Below are positions 10,292 through 20,702 of a DNA stretch of 64,000 nucleotides, in pieces. The notes under the pieces were generated by a model. The model ran no database searches. It saw only the letters and a program-made list of their open reading frames with translations, and was not told the DNA's origin. The number at the start of each line of letters is the position of its first letter. Within the stretch, counting starts at the first letter, position 1. Origin of the DNA: Diphasiastrum complanatum (lineage: Eukaryota; Streptophyta; Lycopodiopsida; Lycopodiales; Lycopodiaceae). The DNA lies in NCBI GenBank assembly GCA_029204225.1, contig CM055096.1, positions 813,001-877,000 of the forward strand, given 5' to 3'. Both the position numbers and the translations under genes were made by a program.

Positions 10292-10430
10292 ATGATAATA
10301 TCTTATGCTAAGCATAACATTAGCTCTTAAAAAAAGAGAAGATTTACATGCTCAGCATAAGACTTGGACGAGAAAAAGCTAGGTTCCTATGATGAGCATA
10401 GCCAATAGTTGCAAAATAAAAGAACTTCTT
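10292..10430. repeat. inverted copy of the palindrome field
   Basis: The reverse complement of 4332-4470 at high identity, including the motifs TATGCTAAGCATA (10304-10316), ACATGCTCAGCATA (10347-10360) and TATGATGAGCATA (10388-10400). It begins immediately after the 5' LTR of the minus-strand copia element, so that element lies between two inverted arms. Confidence 0.88.
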
Positions 10431-11029
10431 ATTCAATCATTAAATATACTTATTTTTTCTAGCTTATATACAAATTTTTTCTTAGAAACCTCCAAAATCT
10501 ACACAAAAATCTTGGTTTCTAATTATATTTATTGTTAAAATTTTAAGAATCAAACTTGAATTTTACTTGATTTGTCTGTTAAAATTGTACTAAATTGGCA
10601 ATAATAATTGTATTTTTACAGATTTTTAGAGCGATGGCTTTGCAAAAATAAGGATTTCAAAAATTTCTTTTCGGATGTCGTCCCGGGCCCAAGATGTTCT
10701 ATTAAAGGACAAGAGAAAATATATGTTTTATTTTATTGAAGGTGTAAATAACACAAAACTTGATGAACTATTTATCCATGTTGTTGAGAAGAGCAGAAGA
10801 GGGGATAGTCCATCTAAGGTGCAAGATGGAGTAATTAAAGATCAGCCCGACGATGACGAGGAGCAAGAGGGCAACACATGTACATAACTTAAAAATTAAA
10901 TTTAAGATCATATGCAAGCAATTGTATTTTTTTTTTTTTTGTTTCGGTAGACCCTACTGAGTGTAGATCTGTTGTCGATTTTGATTTTTCTTCTTTAGAT
11001 AATTATCATATTTTTTGTTTTGGGAGACA
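10431..11029. other. AT-rich spacer, no gene recognised
   Basis: Mostly AT-rich sequence with poly-T runs. One open frame of about 70 codons (10675-10887, plus) ends in an acidic tail (DDDEEQEGN) and has no recognisable domain; it is too short to call a gene. Confidence 0.5.
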
Positions 11030-11515
11030 TTCATATAAGGGCATATTCAAATGCTGATTTTATAGGTGATAAGGTGGATAGGAGGTCCACAAGTGCTTTT
11101 TTTACCTTTCTTTGCAGTGGCATAGTGTCTTGGCTTTCCAAAAAGCAAGACACAATTTCTCTATCTTCAACCGAGTCAGAATAAGGAGGTTTTGTGGTTG
11201 AAGAGGCTTTTGGTGGAGTTACAAGTCATGGAGGTCGAGGAGTAGCCAATCATATATTGTGACAACCAATCAAGCCAAGCATTAGCAACCAATCCCACAT
11301 TCCATGCAAGGAGCAAGCACATAGAGATTGCTCACCACTTTGTGAGGGAAAAAGTTCAAGCAAAGGACATCAAGCTACAACATGTATCTTATTTAGATTG
11401 CCTTGCTGATCTACTCACCAAAGCCTTGCCAAAGGTTTCATTTATCAAGTTAAGATCAACCTTAGGAGTTGTAGATAGATGTACCATAGATGTATCAATG
11501 TAAAAATTGAGAAGA
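11030..11515 (+). pseudogene. copia RNase H fragment
   Basis: Begins in mid-domain with AYSNADFIGDKVDRRSTSAF, then WLSKKQDTISLSSTES, a stop with local sequence loss, CDNQSSQALATNPTFHARSK, AHHFVREKV and the end ADLLTKALPKVSFIKLR..DRCTID. Two stops and a frameshift make it dead. It resembles the 24196-25780 element more than the 58015 one. A purine tract (GAGAAGAAG) and an LTR follow directly. Confidence 0.85.
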
Positions 11516-11517
11516 AG

Positions 11518-12178
11518 TGTTAGATTTTAGCAATTTTCACATTGTTAAAGCAATTTGTTTGGTATCTATGTGGATCCTCACATGTGAGGACCTATCCACG
11601 TGTGTGAAATAACACTTGTAATATTCAGATCCATTGTACTTAGATTTTATTTGAGTCAAATGTCAAATCTCCTAAATTGTAGGAGTTATCTCCTAGATTG
11701 TAGGAATCTAGAAAGTCAACACTGAGCACCAATGGATGCTCTGGCAAATTAGATAGATCTTATCCAAAGTGGATATGGATGAGTACAATGAGATGTGGAA
11801 GCAACCTAGAGAGAGATTATGATGATTGTGTACTTGATCCATGATGGATCCATTGTGAGGTTAATCTTGAGAAACATTGATTTGGGAGCTATCATTGTGT
11901 TTTCACTCTCTTAAGCTAATTCTTTGTGGATGAATGCTTGGTATTTCTTTAGTAAACATATTTTTTGTTAACAAGGCCGTACACTTGCTGTACTTCACAC
12001 GTGTGAAGCCTTTGGATCATTTTTTTAAATTGTTCTTGCTTGGATCAATAGAAATTGTCAAGTAGAAGCTAGAATTGGATGCTAGTCTTGATATAGATCA
12101 AGATCCCAAGCTACCATTCACTCTTATTGATCATTTGTGAATCAAAATGAGTCCTTAACTCTGAAATTTGACAATAAA
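11518..12178 (+). repeat. 3' LTR of the copia fragment
   Basis: Starts TGTTAGATTTTAGC right after the purine tract at about 11508-11517. It contains the CACATGTG and CACACGTGTG palindromes seen in other LTRs of this window. The right end is uncertain, probably near 12178 (..AATAAACA). Its last part is included in the 510-bp tandem duplication that follows. Confidence 0.65.
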
Positions 12179-13028
12179 CACCTTGGCAAGCATAATCAAA
12201 TGCAAGAATCTTGATAGTCTACGTGAGGTAAAGAACTAGGCAGGGGCTCTATGCTCAAGGCGGTGTCCTCATGGGCTTTACTCTATACATGGCCCCATGT
12301 CATGTGAAACCATGACCGCGATGTCCGGGGGTTGTCCTCATGGGCATAAGCCCCCCACCAAAGGCTTTTACCATGTACTTAGAAGTTAATATTCATAAAA
12401 GCCCCACATATTCTCACCTGCATTACATATATTCTTAACTCTTTAACATATCTCGTGAAAATCGTGAGCCAAGCCATACCCCAAAAAAAAAAAAATAACA
12501 AAGCAAAGCTTAAAGAGGCCTTTGGATCATTTTTTTTAATTGTTCTTGCTTGGATCAATAGAAATTGTCAAGTAGAAGCTAGAATTGGATGCTAGTCTTG
12601 ATATAGATCAAGATCCCAAGCTACCATTCACTCTTATTGATCATTTGTGAATCAAAATGAGTCCTTAACTCTGAAATTTGACAATAAACACCTTGGCAAG
12701 CATAATCAAATGCAAGAATCTTGATAGTCTACGTGAGGTAAAGAACTAGGCAGGGGCTCTATGCTCAAGGCGGTGTCCTCATGGGCTTTACTCTATACAT
12801 GGCCCCATGTCATGTGAAACCATGACCGCGATGTCCGGGGGTTGTCCTCATGGGCATAAGCCCCCCACCAAAGGCTTTTACCATGTACTTAGAAGTTAAT
12901 ATTCATAAAAGCCCCACATATTCTCACCTGCATTACATATATTCTTAACTCTTTAACATATCTCGTGAAAATCGTGAGCCAAGCCATACCCCCAAAAAAA
13001 AAAAATAACAAAGCAAAGCTTAAAGAGG
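12009..13028. repeat. 510-bp tandem duplication, two copies
   Basis: 12009-12518 and 12519-13028 are nearly identical. Both run from CCTTTGGATCATTTTT through a GC-richer middle (GGCAGGGGCTCTATGC, TGACCGCGATGTCCGG) to an A-rich run and TTAAAGAGGCC. They differ by only a few bases, chiefly in poly-A and poly-T length, so the duplication is young. The unit spans the end of the copia LTR and the 5' flank of the dioxygenase gene. Confidence 0.92.
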
Positions 13029-13044
13029 CCCCCCCCCCCCCCCC
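13029..13044. repeat. poly-C tract
   Basis: About 16 consecutive C residues at the junction between the second 510-bp unit and a third, partial unit. Homopolymer length is easily misread. Confidence 0.85.
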
Positions 13045-13052
13045 TTTTCTCT

Positions 13053-13152
13053 TGTGCATTACATATATTCTTGACTCTTTAACATATCTCGTGAAAATCG
13101 TGACCCAAGCCATACCCAAAAAAAACTAATAACAAAGCAAACCTTAAAGAGG
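13053..13152. repeat. third, partial copy of the 510-bp unit
   Basis: Repeats the last 100 bases of the unit (TGCATTACATATATTC through TTAAAGAGGCC) with several substitutions, including gtgacccaag for gtgagccaag. It ends about 67 bp before the dioxygenase start codon, so it is probably the ancestral copy and part of the gene's promoter or 5' untranslated region. Confidence 0.85.
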
Positions 13153-13219
13153 CCTCTTCTGCTCTTCCTCTTCCTCATCAAACCCTGCCCCCCTCCCCTC
13201 TTGTGTTTTGAGTAGTGCC

Positions 13220-14948
13220 ATGGCGCCTGTATTGCCTGCTGTGGATGATCTTCCTGCTTCTATGGTTGTTTCTGTTAATGCAAAGCCACAGCTAGTCAAG
13301 GATTTGGCTTCCCAAGACATCACCTGCATTCCTGATTCCTTCATCCTACCTGAGCATGAACGTCCTTGTACTGCAATTCAAACTGAGGAAGTACAAATCC
13401 CAGTCATAGATCTGGCTGATTTTCATGGTGAAGGCAGATCAAAGGCGCTCAAGGAAATAACTGAAGCCTGTGAAGACTGGGGATTCTTTCAGGTGGGTGG
13501 GTGTTCTTGTCGCTTACTACATCATAGAGGTTCAGTATGTTTTCAGCTAGTGGACCATGCAGCTGCACTAATGGCTGCGTTCTGTATCATTCTATGTTAG
13601 AAGTTGTTCTGGCATAGAGGTTCGCAGCATCATTGTAGGTTCAGTAGACTAATGGCTTACTGCGTCATTGTATGTTAGAAGTTTTTCTGCTATAGTGGTA
13701 CTAATGGTACTAATGCCTCACTGCATCAGTTCTTATTAGTAAATTTTCCAGCTATGGAGGTTCTCATGGTTGTTTTTGTGTGCAGGTGATCAATCATGGA
13801 GTCGACATCTCGACAATTCAAAACATGTGGGCAGTCGCAAGAGAGTTCTTTGACATGCCATTGGAGGATAAGCTGAAATACTACACGGATGATGTGACGA
13901 AGCCAACAAGACTAGGGACCAGCTACAACCCAACCAAGGAGAGCAAACTGCACTGGCGTGATTACTTTCATCAGATTTGCAACCCTCTTCCAGATGTGAT
14001 TGAGACATGGCCTGATAAGCCTGCTTCTTACAGGTAGCACGTTCTTCGCCAATTTATGTACAGTAACTGCAGCATAAGAAGATAAGTAACGCAAACTCAA
14101 CAACATGCTTTTATTGTTGTAGTATGCTATTTGAATTTTGAGTCAGCTTTCTTAAAATGGATCGTTGGTAATTGGCATAGAGAAGTTGCACTGGAGTATA
14201 CCCAAGCCTTGAAGTCACTCGCTGAGCAACTGTTTGCAGCTCTAGCAGAATCTCTAGGTCTTCATTCCACCATTTTTAAGGAAGTATTCAAAGCACCTGA
14301 CCAGCATTTGATGCTGAACTTATATCCTCCTTGTCCAACTCCGGAATTGACATTTGGACTCGCAAGTCATTCAGATCCAGGGGGTGTAACCATCCTGCTA
14401 CAGGATGAGGTTGAGGGGTTGCAAGTGTTCCACAAGGGTGATTGGATCACAGTAAAACCAATAACAAATGCTCTCGTCATCAACCTTGGGGATGCGGTTC
14501 AGGTATGGCATGATCCTTCTTTAGATCACATGTTACAGTTCTTGTCACAAATTGGAACCGCTTTGAGTTATTGGTGTTTTGGGCTCAAGTTATATTTATC
14601 TTTAATTACGTCCAGGTTTATCATAGCAAAGGTACAACAGGTTGTTCAGGCACGTTTATGGTTTTTTAATTCATTTTTATTGTATTTTTCCAGGTGTTCA
14701 GTAACGGCAGATTCAAGAGTGTAAATCATCGGGCCTTGGTGAATGTGAATCTGCGGATGTCAATCCCTTACTTCTTCGATCCAGCTAAAGATGTAACACT
14801 AGCTCCATTCAAAAGCTTGTTGGATGAAAATCATCCACCACTATACAGGGAAATCGTATTCAAAGACCATTTGCTAGGCTTTGCCTCCAAATCACTAGTT
14901 GGAAAGTTTGCTGTTGACTATTTGAAGATAACCGATGATCAAGAATGA
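13220..14948 (+). CDS. 2-oxoglutarate/Fe(II)-dependent dioxygenase, four exons
   Basis: Exons 13220-13492, 13786-14033, 14181-14502 and 14694-14948 join in frame to 365 residues, the usual size for plant 2-oxoglutarate dioxygenases. All introns are GT-AG. I chose the 14180 acceptor because it restores SYREVALEY; the earlier AG at 14122 leads to a stop. The start is the ATG at 13220 (GTGCCATGG). The N-terminal DIOX_N part shows VQIPVIDLADF, WGFFQVINHG and REFFDMP. The catalytic jelly roll has the iron ligands HSD in LASHSDPGG and the distal His in SVNHRA, plus Arg and Ser of RMS that hold 2-oxoglutarate. NLYPPCP and ALVINLGD are also typical. Such enzymes hydroxylate or desaturate small molecules (flavonoids, hormones, salicylate) in the cytosol. 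The SYNPTKESKLHWRDY segment recalls the DMR6/flavonoid-dioxygenase clade; the substrate cannot be read. No defect is seen. Confidence 0.92.
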
Positions 14949-15440
14949 GCAATATTGTTCTTTTATATTTTGGGAATATGGTACAAATTGACACATCAGC
15001 AAAAAAATTCGAGTATGTTGCAATCTGCTATATAGCCGACGTCGGAGATCTAAGTCACGGATGATCAGGCTCTTAAGCATCTTGTTTGTTGTTGCAGCCT
15101 GTCTTTCTTCTCTGGCCCTTCCTCTCTCACTCGGAGATACTCGCCTCTACTAGTTCTACGCTATCATTATAAGCTCGCTCTCGCGCTCTCTCTCTCTCTC
15201 TCTCTCAAATAACACGGAATTGTTGCATGATACTTTTTGTCCTTGGATGATACTTTTGCGACGTAATCGTAGAACCATGCAATCATGTCTCTTACAAAGA
15301 AAAGAGTGTGATGGTTATCTTTGTTTGAGAATAATAATCACAAAACCATGCCTTATGCTTAGTTTCTTATAGTGAGGAGTGATAACTACTTTTAGTATGG
15401 ACGAATGTAAATCTACCCATGTCTTTAGGTATTTGAAAGC
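14949..15440. other. 3' flank of the dioxygenase with a CT microsatellite
   Basis: No gene is seen. The early part should hold the 3' untranslated region (TTCTTTTATATTTTGGG near 14958). A (TC)n microsatellite lies at about 15181-15207. Confidence 0.6.
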
Positions 15441-15545
15441 TAAACCTAAATGTAAACCTAGAGATAGACCTAAAGCTAGACCTAAAGATAGACCTAAATT
15501 GTAAACTAAGCATACACCTAAATCATAACATAAATGTACACCTAT
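15441..15545. repeat. minisatellite of CCTAAA-type units
   Basis: About eight tandem, degenerate 12-18 bp units of the form GACCTAAAGCTA / AACCTAAATGTA. Short range, variable spacing. Confidence 0.8.
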
Positions 15546-15856
15546 ACATGAGTCTCCATCCTTCTACGTAAGCTTCCACAACAAATTCCCAGCTAACACT
15601 GTAGTGCCATACAATCCTTTTGTAATTTTTGAGCTTCTCCCAGCTACTAAGTCTAATGTTTGCCAGAAATTTGTCTTGAGCCCCCTCATCTCCGTTTTTT
15701 TCGTGAATCTCCTCAAACAGAAGGTTTGGGATTCGATTGCTCCTCCGTCCTCATCACTTACATCCCCTCTACCAGCCAACGTCCTCCTCCATCTTTCTCG
15801 ACACGTTTGTGAAGAATTGGCAAAATCTAGCTTGATCTTTTGCAATATCATGTACA
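15546..15856. other. unassigned stretch
   Basis: Two overlapping open frames of about 100 codons lie on opposite strands (15564-15857 minus, 15604-15930 plus), neither with a recognisable domain or intron signals that join it to neighbours. I see no supported gene. Confidence 0.4.
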
Positions 15857-16622
15857 TAGTGAAATCTCACATGTTTGGAGCATGTTCCCACATGTGGAGG
15901 GTAGCCATAATCTTTTTAGTTCATTTATGAAGAGTTTGAATAGTCAATAGGCCTTAATCTTGAGTTTGGGGGGTACTTTGGCTTTTCTAACTCATGCACA
16001 TGTTAGTAGGTGATTAGGCCAATTTTGGTGTGTGGTGTAGCTCGAGGTAGGTTAGGCTTCTTACACATGGCAAGTGACACTTTCCTATGTGTTGTCATGA
16101 AGTCATGTGACCAATCATAAGCAAAACATCCATGTAATTGGTCCAATCATGATCAAGGGTCCTTATGTCACTAGACCAATCAAAGTTAGAGGAGCTATAT
16201 AAGAAGTCCAATCATTTTACTTGATGTCTATTCCTCATGGATCTTGAATCACTGTATAGAGGAGCTCACTCTTTGTACAAAATGAAGTTGCGAGTTAATG
16301 CAATTTTGGTTCACATACATTTTTGGTCTATTATCTCTCTACTTGAGTAAAAGTATATTTTCTCTCTCTACTCGAGAGCAACATGCTTGGTTTTGTCTCT
16401 CATAGTGAGTTTCACTTTGTTTTTTCATGTGAATGTGAAAAAGAAGCTTCCCTTTGGATGATCATAACTTTTGTTGTAGATGAGCTCTTGCCTTGATTCA
16501 AAGCTTGAAAGATAGCCTTTGAAAATCCAATTTGATCTATCATAGATGCATCTTGTGAAACCTCACAAGCATGGAGGTCATTGTAAAATCTTTGCATGGT
16601 CCTCAAAACTCATTTTTTAACA
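15857..16622 (+). repeat. copia-type LTR with a degenerate primer-binding site after it
   Basis: The core (CATGTTTGGAGCATGTTCCC, then ACATGTGGAGG) is a diverged match to the LTR at 22042-22881. It ends TTTTTTAACA at 16622 and is followed at 16623-16634 by TGATATCAAAGC, two changes from the tRNA-Met site TGGTATCAGAGC. The left edge is approximate. Purine-poor flanks and the lack of coding after it suggest a lone 5' end. Confidence 0.65.
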
Positions 16623-16634
16623 TGATATCAAAGC

Positions 16635-17008
16635 CTAGGTACATGCATGCATGAATTTTGATCTCTGTAAAGCAAGATCTTGAGTGAAAATTTTAGGTTT
16701 GTGTGCTCTTGCATCCCAATTGTCTTCTAGCTTCAAATTGGCTAATGATTGTCTGATTGGAGTGATTTCTTGGATCATTTGTGAGCACTTAATGTATGAA
16801 AAGTACAAGCCACTTGTGAGTTGCATCCACTTTGGAATTTTGTGGCAAAATCATCTTTGATCCATTTAGCCCAAGTAGACATTTGTTGGAAAGAGCATCA
16901 AGTACAGATTGAAGTGTTGTTGATGTTGAAATTTCACAATTCTAGCTTGACCAATTTTGGTCACATGCATTGTGATTGGCAAGAAGGCCATGTAAATAGA
17001 TGCCACAT
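16635..17008. other. untranslated leader-like sequence
   Basis: Follows the degenerate primer-binding site. T-rich, no sustained frame. Probably the leader of a decayed copia element. Confidence 0.45.
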
Positions 17009-18620
17009 GTGCCAAATCACATAGGATGCTTTCCAAAGACTTCATTCCTCATATTACATTGTGATAGCATCTTTGAAATGAGGCCAAAGTGTGCTTCGGA
17101 TAAGCTAGATAAATTCCAGGAGCTAAAAATAGCATGTTTTACATCGTTTTTGGATCTTGAGATCTTGACCCCATATTAAAGTGGATCCAATGACCTATTA
17201 GGTTAGGTGTTAGGGTTAGGTTATGATAAGTACATAGATGCCCTAAAACGTTCATATCCAAGCTTGAAATGTATAAATGTATGATGTGATCTCCATCAAT
17301 ATATCAAGAAAAATTGAGTTTTTCCAGTTCTATCATCATTGTCTTTTGGTGGCGAGTTCTAGATATTGGATGTGAGTGTTCTTATGCATTAATTGCTTGG
17401 TTTGGAAGGTACTAAACCTACTTACAAGTCTGAGAAACTTTCTGTACTTACTTTGGTTCATTTGATCCTCCATCACTTTTAGGATTGATTGGGATTCATT
17501 TTGCTATAAAATTTTGTCATGGTATTAAAGTCTAATCAAAAGTGAGCTTTAGATTTGATTTTCTCAAGCTTAGGTCCCAGATTTGAGTAGTATTGGGTTT
17601 GCCCTTGCTACTAGTTGCTAATCTAGTGATTGTACCTCCAAATTTGGTTTCATTTGAGTGAGAATAGATCAAAGGGAACTTGTTTTGCTGAGTTATAGCT
17701 ACAGGAACCGAGATTGACCCATTTCCATTCAACCAAACCAAATTAGAAAGTTCTTATGAGTTGAATCGAATGTTGGAGTACATGTCTCCTAGTAGAGATT
17801 TTCATAAGGATTTGAATGCCACCACTCTTTAGAAGTTTGGATCAGTCATTTGAGAGCTTAGTCATTCTTAAGGTCCTAAAAAACACCTTTTAGGTTCAGA
17901 TCAAGTGTTTTGATGATTTTTTCATCTAGAAATGCAAAAGTAGTGAAAATTGTGTTTCTATTCTACTCGATTTTGGATAGGTTTGTGGTTAAATATTTCA
18001 ATGACGTGCCAAATCACATAGGATGCTTTCCAAAGACTTCATTCCTCATATTACATTGTGATAGCATCTTTGAAATGAGGCCAAAGTGTGCTTAGATAAG
18101 CTAGAGAAATTCTAGGAGCTAAAAATAGCATGTTTTACATTGTTTTTGATCTTGAGATCTTGACCATATTAGGGTGGGTCCAATGACCTATTAGGTTTGA
18201 TGTTAGGGTTAGGTTATTATAAGTATAGAGATGCCCTAAAACATTCAGATCCAAGCTTGAAATGTATAAATGTATGATGGGATCTCCATCAAAATATTAA
18301 GAAAAATCGAGGTTTTTCACTTCTATCATCATTGTCTTTTGATGACGAGTTCTAGCTATTGGATGTGAGTGTTCTTATGCATTAATTACTTGGTTTGGAA
18401 GGTACTGAACCTGTCTACAGTTCTGAGAAGCTTTTTGTACTTTACTTTGGTTCATTTGATCAAATTTATGTGCCTAATGTGGAGTTAAATGCCAAATTTG
18501 CTAGTTCTGGTAACTAGTCTTGATTCTAGCTCATAGTTTGGATCTAGGTCTTTGATTTGTGCATTCTCCATCACTTTTAGGATTGATTGGGATTAATTTT
18601 GCTATAAAAAAATTTCAGTT
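17009..18620. repeat. about 1-kb tandem duplication
   Basis: The segment starting GTGCCAAATCACATAGGATG at 17009 starts again at 18006. The copies run in parallel for about 470 bp (AAAAATAGCATGTTTTACAT, GTTAGGGTTAGG, TTTGGTTCATTTGATC) and again for about 50 bp around CTCCATCACTTTTAGGATTG (17469 and 18566). The second copy holds about 100 bp that the first lacks. No coding content is seen. Confidence 0.88.
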
Positions 18621-19089
18621 GATGCATCTTGTTGATGTATGGATCCAATGTTTTAGGGGAGGTAGGTGTGCAAACCTAATATTTATTGGACCTTTATGAT
18701 TTAATGTCTTGGATCTTGAGTGTTATGCCAAAATTAAAAGATTCTCTCAATAATTCTAGTCAAGTGACAAGGATCTAGGACATTGTTTGTAATCAAATCT
18801 TTTCAACTCTAAAGAGTTAGATTCATTGGTCTTTGTGGAGTCCAATAGAGGTCATGGGATCTGAATCTGGTGTGGTAAAAGTGAAAGGTTAAATTCCTCC
18901 AACTATTTTATTTGAAAGGTTAGATGGAATCTATTTTTTTGCTTCAAGACATTATGGAAATTAAGCTTGGCAATAAGGAGAAGCCTCAAGTGCCTCAAGA
19001 ATCCATAAAGCTCAAGAAGAGGGCAAGGATGGTATTGCATACCTATGTAACTAGCAATACTTCAGTGACCCCTATATGTCCACTTAGTG
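18621..19089. other. no feature recognised
   Basis: AT-rich sequence with many stops in every frame. A short stretch near 18985-19030 (AAGCCTCAAGTGCCTCAAG) could be an eroded coding remnant, too short to name. Confidence 0.4.
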
Positions 19090-19107
19090 TTGGGGGATAA
19101 ATGGCAA

Positions 19108-19322
19108 GTTACCCTTGGATAAAGACTACCCTTAGGATTAAGGCTAGGTGCCTTTGGATAAGGACATGCAAGTGACTATACCTTGGTCGGAGGTATGGAA
19201 TCAAGTTATCCTTGGATAAGGGGTACCCTTACGATTAAGGGTATGTGCCTTTAAATAAAGGTACTGGTGTCCTTGGATAAGGGCAGGTAGGTGTCTATGC
19301 CTTGGTCAGAGGTATGGAACCT
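19108..19322. repeat. two-copy tandem repeat of a CCTTGGATAAGG unit
   Basis: Blocks of about 100 bp repeat: CCTTGGATAA(A/G)G, ACCCTTA(G/C)GATTAAGG, GTGCCTTT, then a CCTTGGTC(G/A)GAGGTATGGAA ending, at about 19108-19205 and 19208-19322. Within each block TTGGATAAGG is itself repeated. Confidence 0.8.
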
Positions 19323-19948
19323 AGTGAGGTGTTAGAAAGTCATTACCATGGTTGTTTGGCTATTTTTCTAAACCTTGGGCCTCAACCTTGAACCATATCA
19401 CTTTATTGGTCTTGGACCAAAGTATACAAGCACAACTTGGGAAATGGGACCTAGTAGAAGGATGCCCTTCTAAAGGGTCCATTGAGTTCCCAACTCCCAC
19501 AAGAAAAGCATTCAAAGAGTCATAGGTTATGGAAGAAGTCTCTTGACCTGCCATAAGCCTATGAAGGTTCTTTCACTCCCCTAGGCCTCTCTCTTTCTCA
19601 TTGGTTGTGCATGGAACTCCATAGTGTATTGGAGGGAGGCAATTGCCATCTATATGAGGGGAGTAGGGCGCCCATTGGGAGGGAGAGAGATCTCTTTTGT
19701 TTGTTATGCTTATGCTCTAGTGTGGCTACTAGTGTATAGAGTGTTTTCTTGTGTGTAGTATGCTTAGCGTTTGGATCTTGCTTATGTTATGGGACATAAG
19801 TAGGGTTTGGATCTTGAGTATGCTATGGAGTGTGATGGTATGCTTGTGATTAGCTATTGGTTAGCAAGGCGGTGCTAGATTAGCCTAGATGTAGGATTAC
19901 ATGTGCTAGCTAGCTAGCTATGGTTGGGTGGTGAATACTTGAGGCCAC
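19323..19948. other. no gene recognised
   Basis: Contains a GCTAGCTAGCTAGC run near 19908-19920 and repeated TGGATCTTG / TATGCTT phrases. No open frame with a recognisable product. Confidence 0.45.
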
Positions 19949-19989
19949 TTGTTATCTACCTTTGTGATTAAGATTAGGGACATAGGTGG

Positions 19990-20700
19990 AGGAGAGATCC
20001 ATGGAGGCTTGAAGATCCTTGCTTTTGCGCTGTTTTCAACAGAGGTAGAGTATATCACAACATGTCAAGCTTCAAAAGAAACTATCTGGATCAAACTACT
20101 ACTTTACAATTTACATCACATTGAATTTCAACCTACTACTATTCTATGTGACAACATGGGTTGTATTTCACTGTCTCTGAATCCCAGATTTCATGGCAGG
20201 TCAAAGTATGTTGAAATCAAGGCTATCCTGACTTAGATTGGGGAGAAAATGTTTCTACCAGAAGATTTACCTCCGAGTTTTGTTTCTTTTTGGTAGGGGG
20301 ACCAATTTCATGAAATTCAAAGAAGCAAAAATCAATTGTGCTGTCTTTAACGGAAATCGCAACATGTCAAGTCTCAAAAGAAACTATCTAGATCAAACTA
20401 CTACTTCACAATTTACATCACATTGAGTTTCAACCTACTACCATTCCATGTGACAACATGAGTTGTATTTCACTGTCTCTGAATCCCAGATTTCATGGCA
20501 GGTCAAAGCATATTGAAATCTAGTACTACTTTATTCGAAAAAAGGTTTTCTTAAAACAAGTCATCCTCGAATACTCCTCCACATCTGAAATGGTCATAGA
20601 CATATTCATCAAGCCTCTTTCCAGGATCAAGCATCAGATATTCTTTAGCATGTTGAACTTGACGAAGATACTCAAGGCACCAACCGTGACCTTAAGAGGG
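19990..20700 (+). pseudogene. copia RNase H remnant with an internal duplication
   Basis: 20010-20235 reads as the RNase H end of copia: ALFSTEVEYITTCQASKETI, CDNMGCISLSLNPRFHGRSK, VEIK. About 160 bp of this (20058-20220) is repeated at 20360-20520 with substitutions, separated by unrelated sequence. After the second copy come fragments of the typical tail (FIKPLS-like) ending at a purine tract, CTTAAGAGGGA (about 20690-20701). Broken by stops in all frames. Confidence 0.8.
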
Positions 20701-20702
20701 AC

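Noticed and set aside
14123-14180. Earlier acceptor for dioxygenase exon 3 at 14122
   Set aside because: It brings an in-frame stop (LFEF then TGA) at once; the 14180 acceptor keeps the frame and restores the expected YREV sequence.
15564-15930. Two antisense ORFs of about 100 codons
   Set aside because: They mirror each other on opposite strands and neither has a recognisable domain or splice context.
16623-16634. Functional primer-binding site
   Set aside because: TGATATCAAAGC has two changes from the tRNA-Met site and no coding follows; kept only as support for an LTR end.
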